From a virus: 38,892 nucleotides of DNA. Positions 38,531 through 38,892 of this stretch are shown one piece after another. Within the stretch, counting starts at the first letter, position 1, and each line of letters opens with the position of its first letter. The DNA lies in the IMG/VR virus record IMGVR_UViG_3300032093_000350, positions 1 to 38,892 of that record. One strand, written 5' to 3'. The notes beneath the pieces are model-generated. The model did not search any database. It was not told where the DNA came from and saw only the letters and a list, made by a program, of their open reading frames with translations. A program made the position numbers and the translations under genes.

Positions 38531-38892
38531 AATAATTTTTTAACTATTAGGTATAGACTAAGGCTAACGATATAATTTATTGGAAATACCATACTAGCAA
38601 ACACAAAATGATATTCCAAAACAAATGTTAACAAGTTTACTGAAAACAAAGTGGTCCAAAAACACAAACATATCGGACATGACAGTAGTTTGGTTAAATA
38701 ACCCGGATACATACCATAAATAAATTCTGGATAAGTAGACATTACATCAATTTCCGATTTATATCTATTAAACTCGTTTACTTTTAATAAATTTCTTGTA
38801 TTGGTTAAATTAGCAATAGTTACAACAATATCACTTTCAAACCAAACGATCATTATAAATGTTACCCAACATATAATTGGAATATTAAAATC
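38527..38892 (-). CDS. Membrane protein with CPxC motif on minus strand, N-terminus outside window
   Basis: The frame stays open to the window edge, so the ATG at 38853 need not be the start. The extra residues (FNIPIICWVTFIMIVWF) complete a membrane segment, and I therefore call the gene partial. Further hydrophobic segments follow (LFSVNLLTFVLEYHFVFASMVF, then INYIVSLSLYLIV), and between them YPGYLTKLLSCPICLCFW. The CPxC-x-C-F-W pattern just before a membrane helix recalls small phage and bacterial membrane proteins of the DUF1360 kind. It is coupled to the Cys-rich gene downstream by an ATGA overlap. Function unknown. Confidence 0.62.
   Translation of the reverse strand, partial: DFNIPIICWVTFIMIVWFESDIVVTIANLTNTRNLLKVNEFNRYKSEIDVMSTYPEFIYGMYPGYLTKLLSCPICLCFWTTLFSVNLLTFVLEYHFVFASMVFPINYIVSLSLYLIVKKLL

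Overview
The window is one continuous stretch of a T4-type tailed phage (myovirus) genome, AT-rich by eye, with tightly packed genes nearly all on the + strand. The hallmark genes are a gp19-type tail tube, a T4-baseplate (gp26-type) protein, a tape measure, a gp53/LysM-type baseplate protein, gp32-type ssDNA-binding protein, UvsX/RecA recombinase, RNase H/FEN exonuclease, a DnaB/gp41-type helicase, class Ia ribonucleotide reductase (nrdA, nrdB), a gp62-type clamp-loader subunit and a gp1-type dNMP kinase. The host cannot be read from the sequence. The Thr/Ser-rich collagen-like fibre and the gene set resemble uncultured aquatic T4-like phages, which is only an inference. I saw no tRNA, CRISPR array, integrase or insertion sequence.

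Layout. 1-2564: the end of a collagen-like fibre gene, a glycosyltransferase and two small unknown genes. 2684-5383: a HAD phosphatase/nucleotidyltransferase fusion, the tail tube gene with a strong terminator, and an HxGH nucleotidyltransferase-like protein. 5429-15226: baseplate and tail assembly, with the gp26-type protein, a possible +1 frameshift extension, tape measure, large baseplate/hub proteins and a LysM-like protein. 15264-19273: a reduced, divergent family A DNA polymerase-like protein and two unknown proteins. 19392-27398: the replication, recombination and nucleotide module (gp32-like, UvsX, exonuclease, helicase, NrdA, NrdB). 27477-28956: three small accessory genes, one with a PAS domain and two with membrane segments. 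29068-32601: a MoxR/CobS-type AAA+ ATPase, a HExxH plus von Willebrand A partner, and a small possible DNA-binding protein. 32606-36605: accessory and repair genes, with a minus-strand small gene, a DruA/DUF4338-like protein, UvsE, and a nuclease-like gene overlapping a DNA methyltransferase. 36709-38892: a small, strongly promoted gene, a membrane peptide, gp62, dNMP kinase, and two coupled minus-strand cysteine-containing genes, the last running off the window edge.

Regulation. Two kinds of upstream signal are visible. The first is sigma70-like promoters (TTGACA/T with TAATAT or TATAAT at 16-17 bp) in front of the AAA+ gene, the 129-aa gene, uvsE, the 68-aa gene and, more weakly, the helicase and polymerase-like genes. 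The second is an octamer TATTTATA (or TATTTATT), the reverse complement of the T4 late promoter core, standing 12-32 bp before many start codons. Rho-independent terminators separate the modules. The gp32-like gene has a long leader with two hairpins and four tandem AATTAA-type octamers, much like the autogenous operator of T4 gene 32.

Candidates for new biology are the AAA+/HExxH-VWA pair, the nuclease/methyltransferase pair beside a DruA-like protein, the HAD-nucleotidyltransferase fusion, the degenerate polymerase, the membrane PAS protein, the gp26-type frameshift and the TATTTATA signal.
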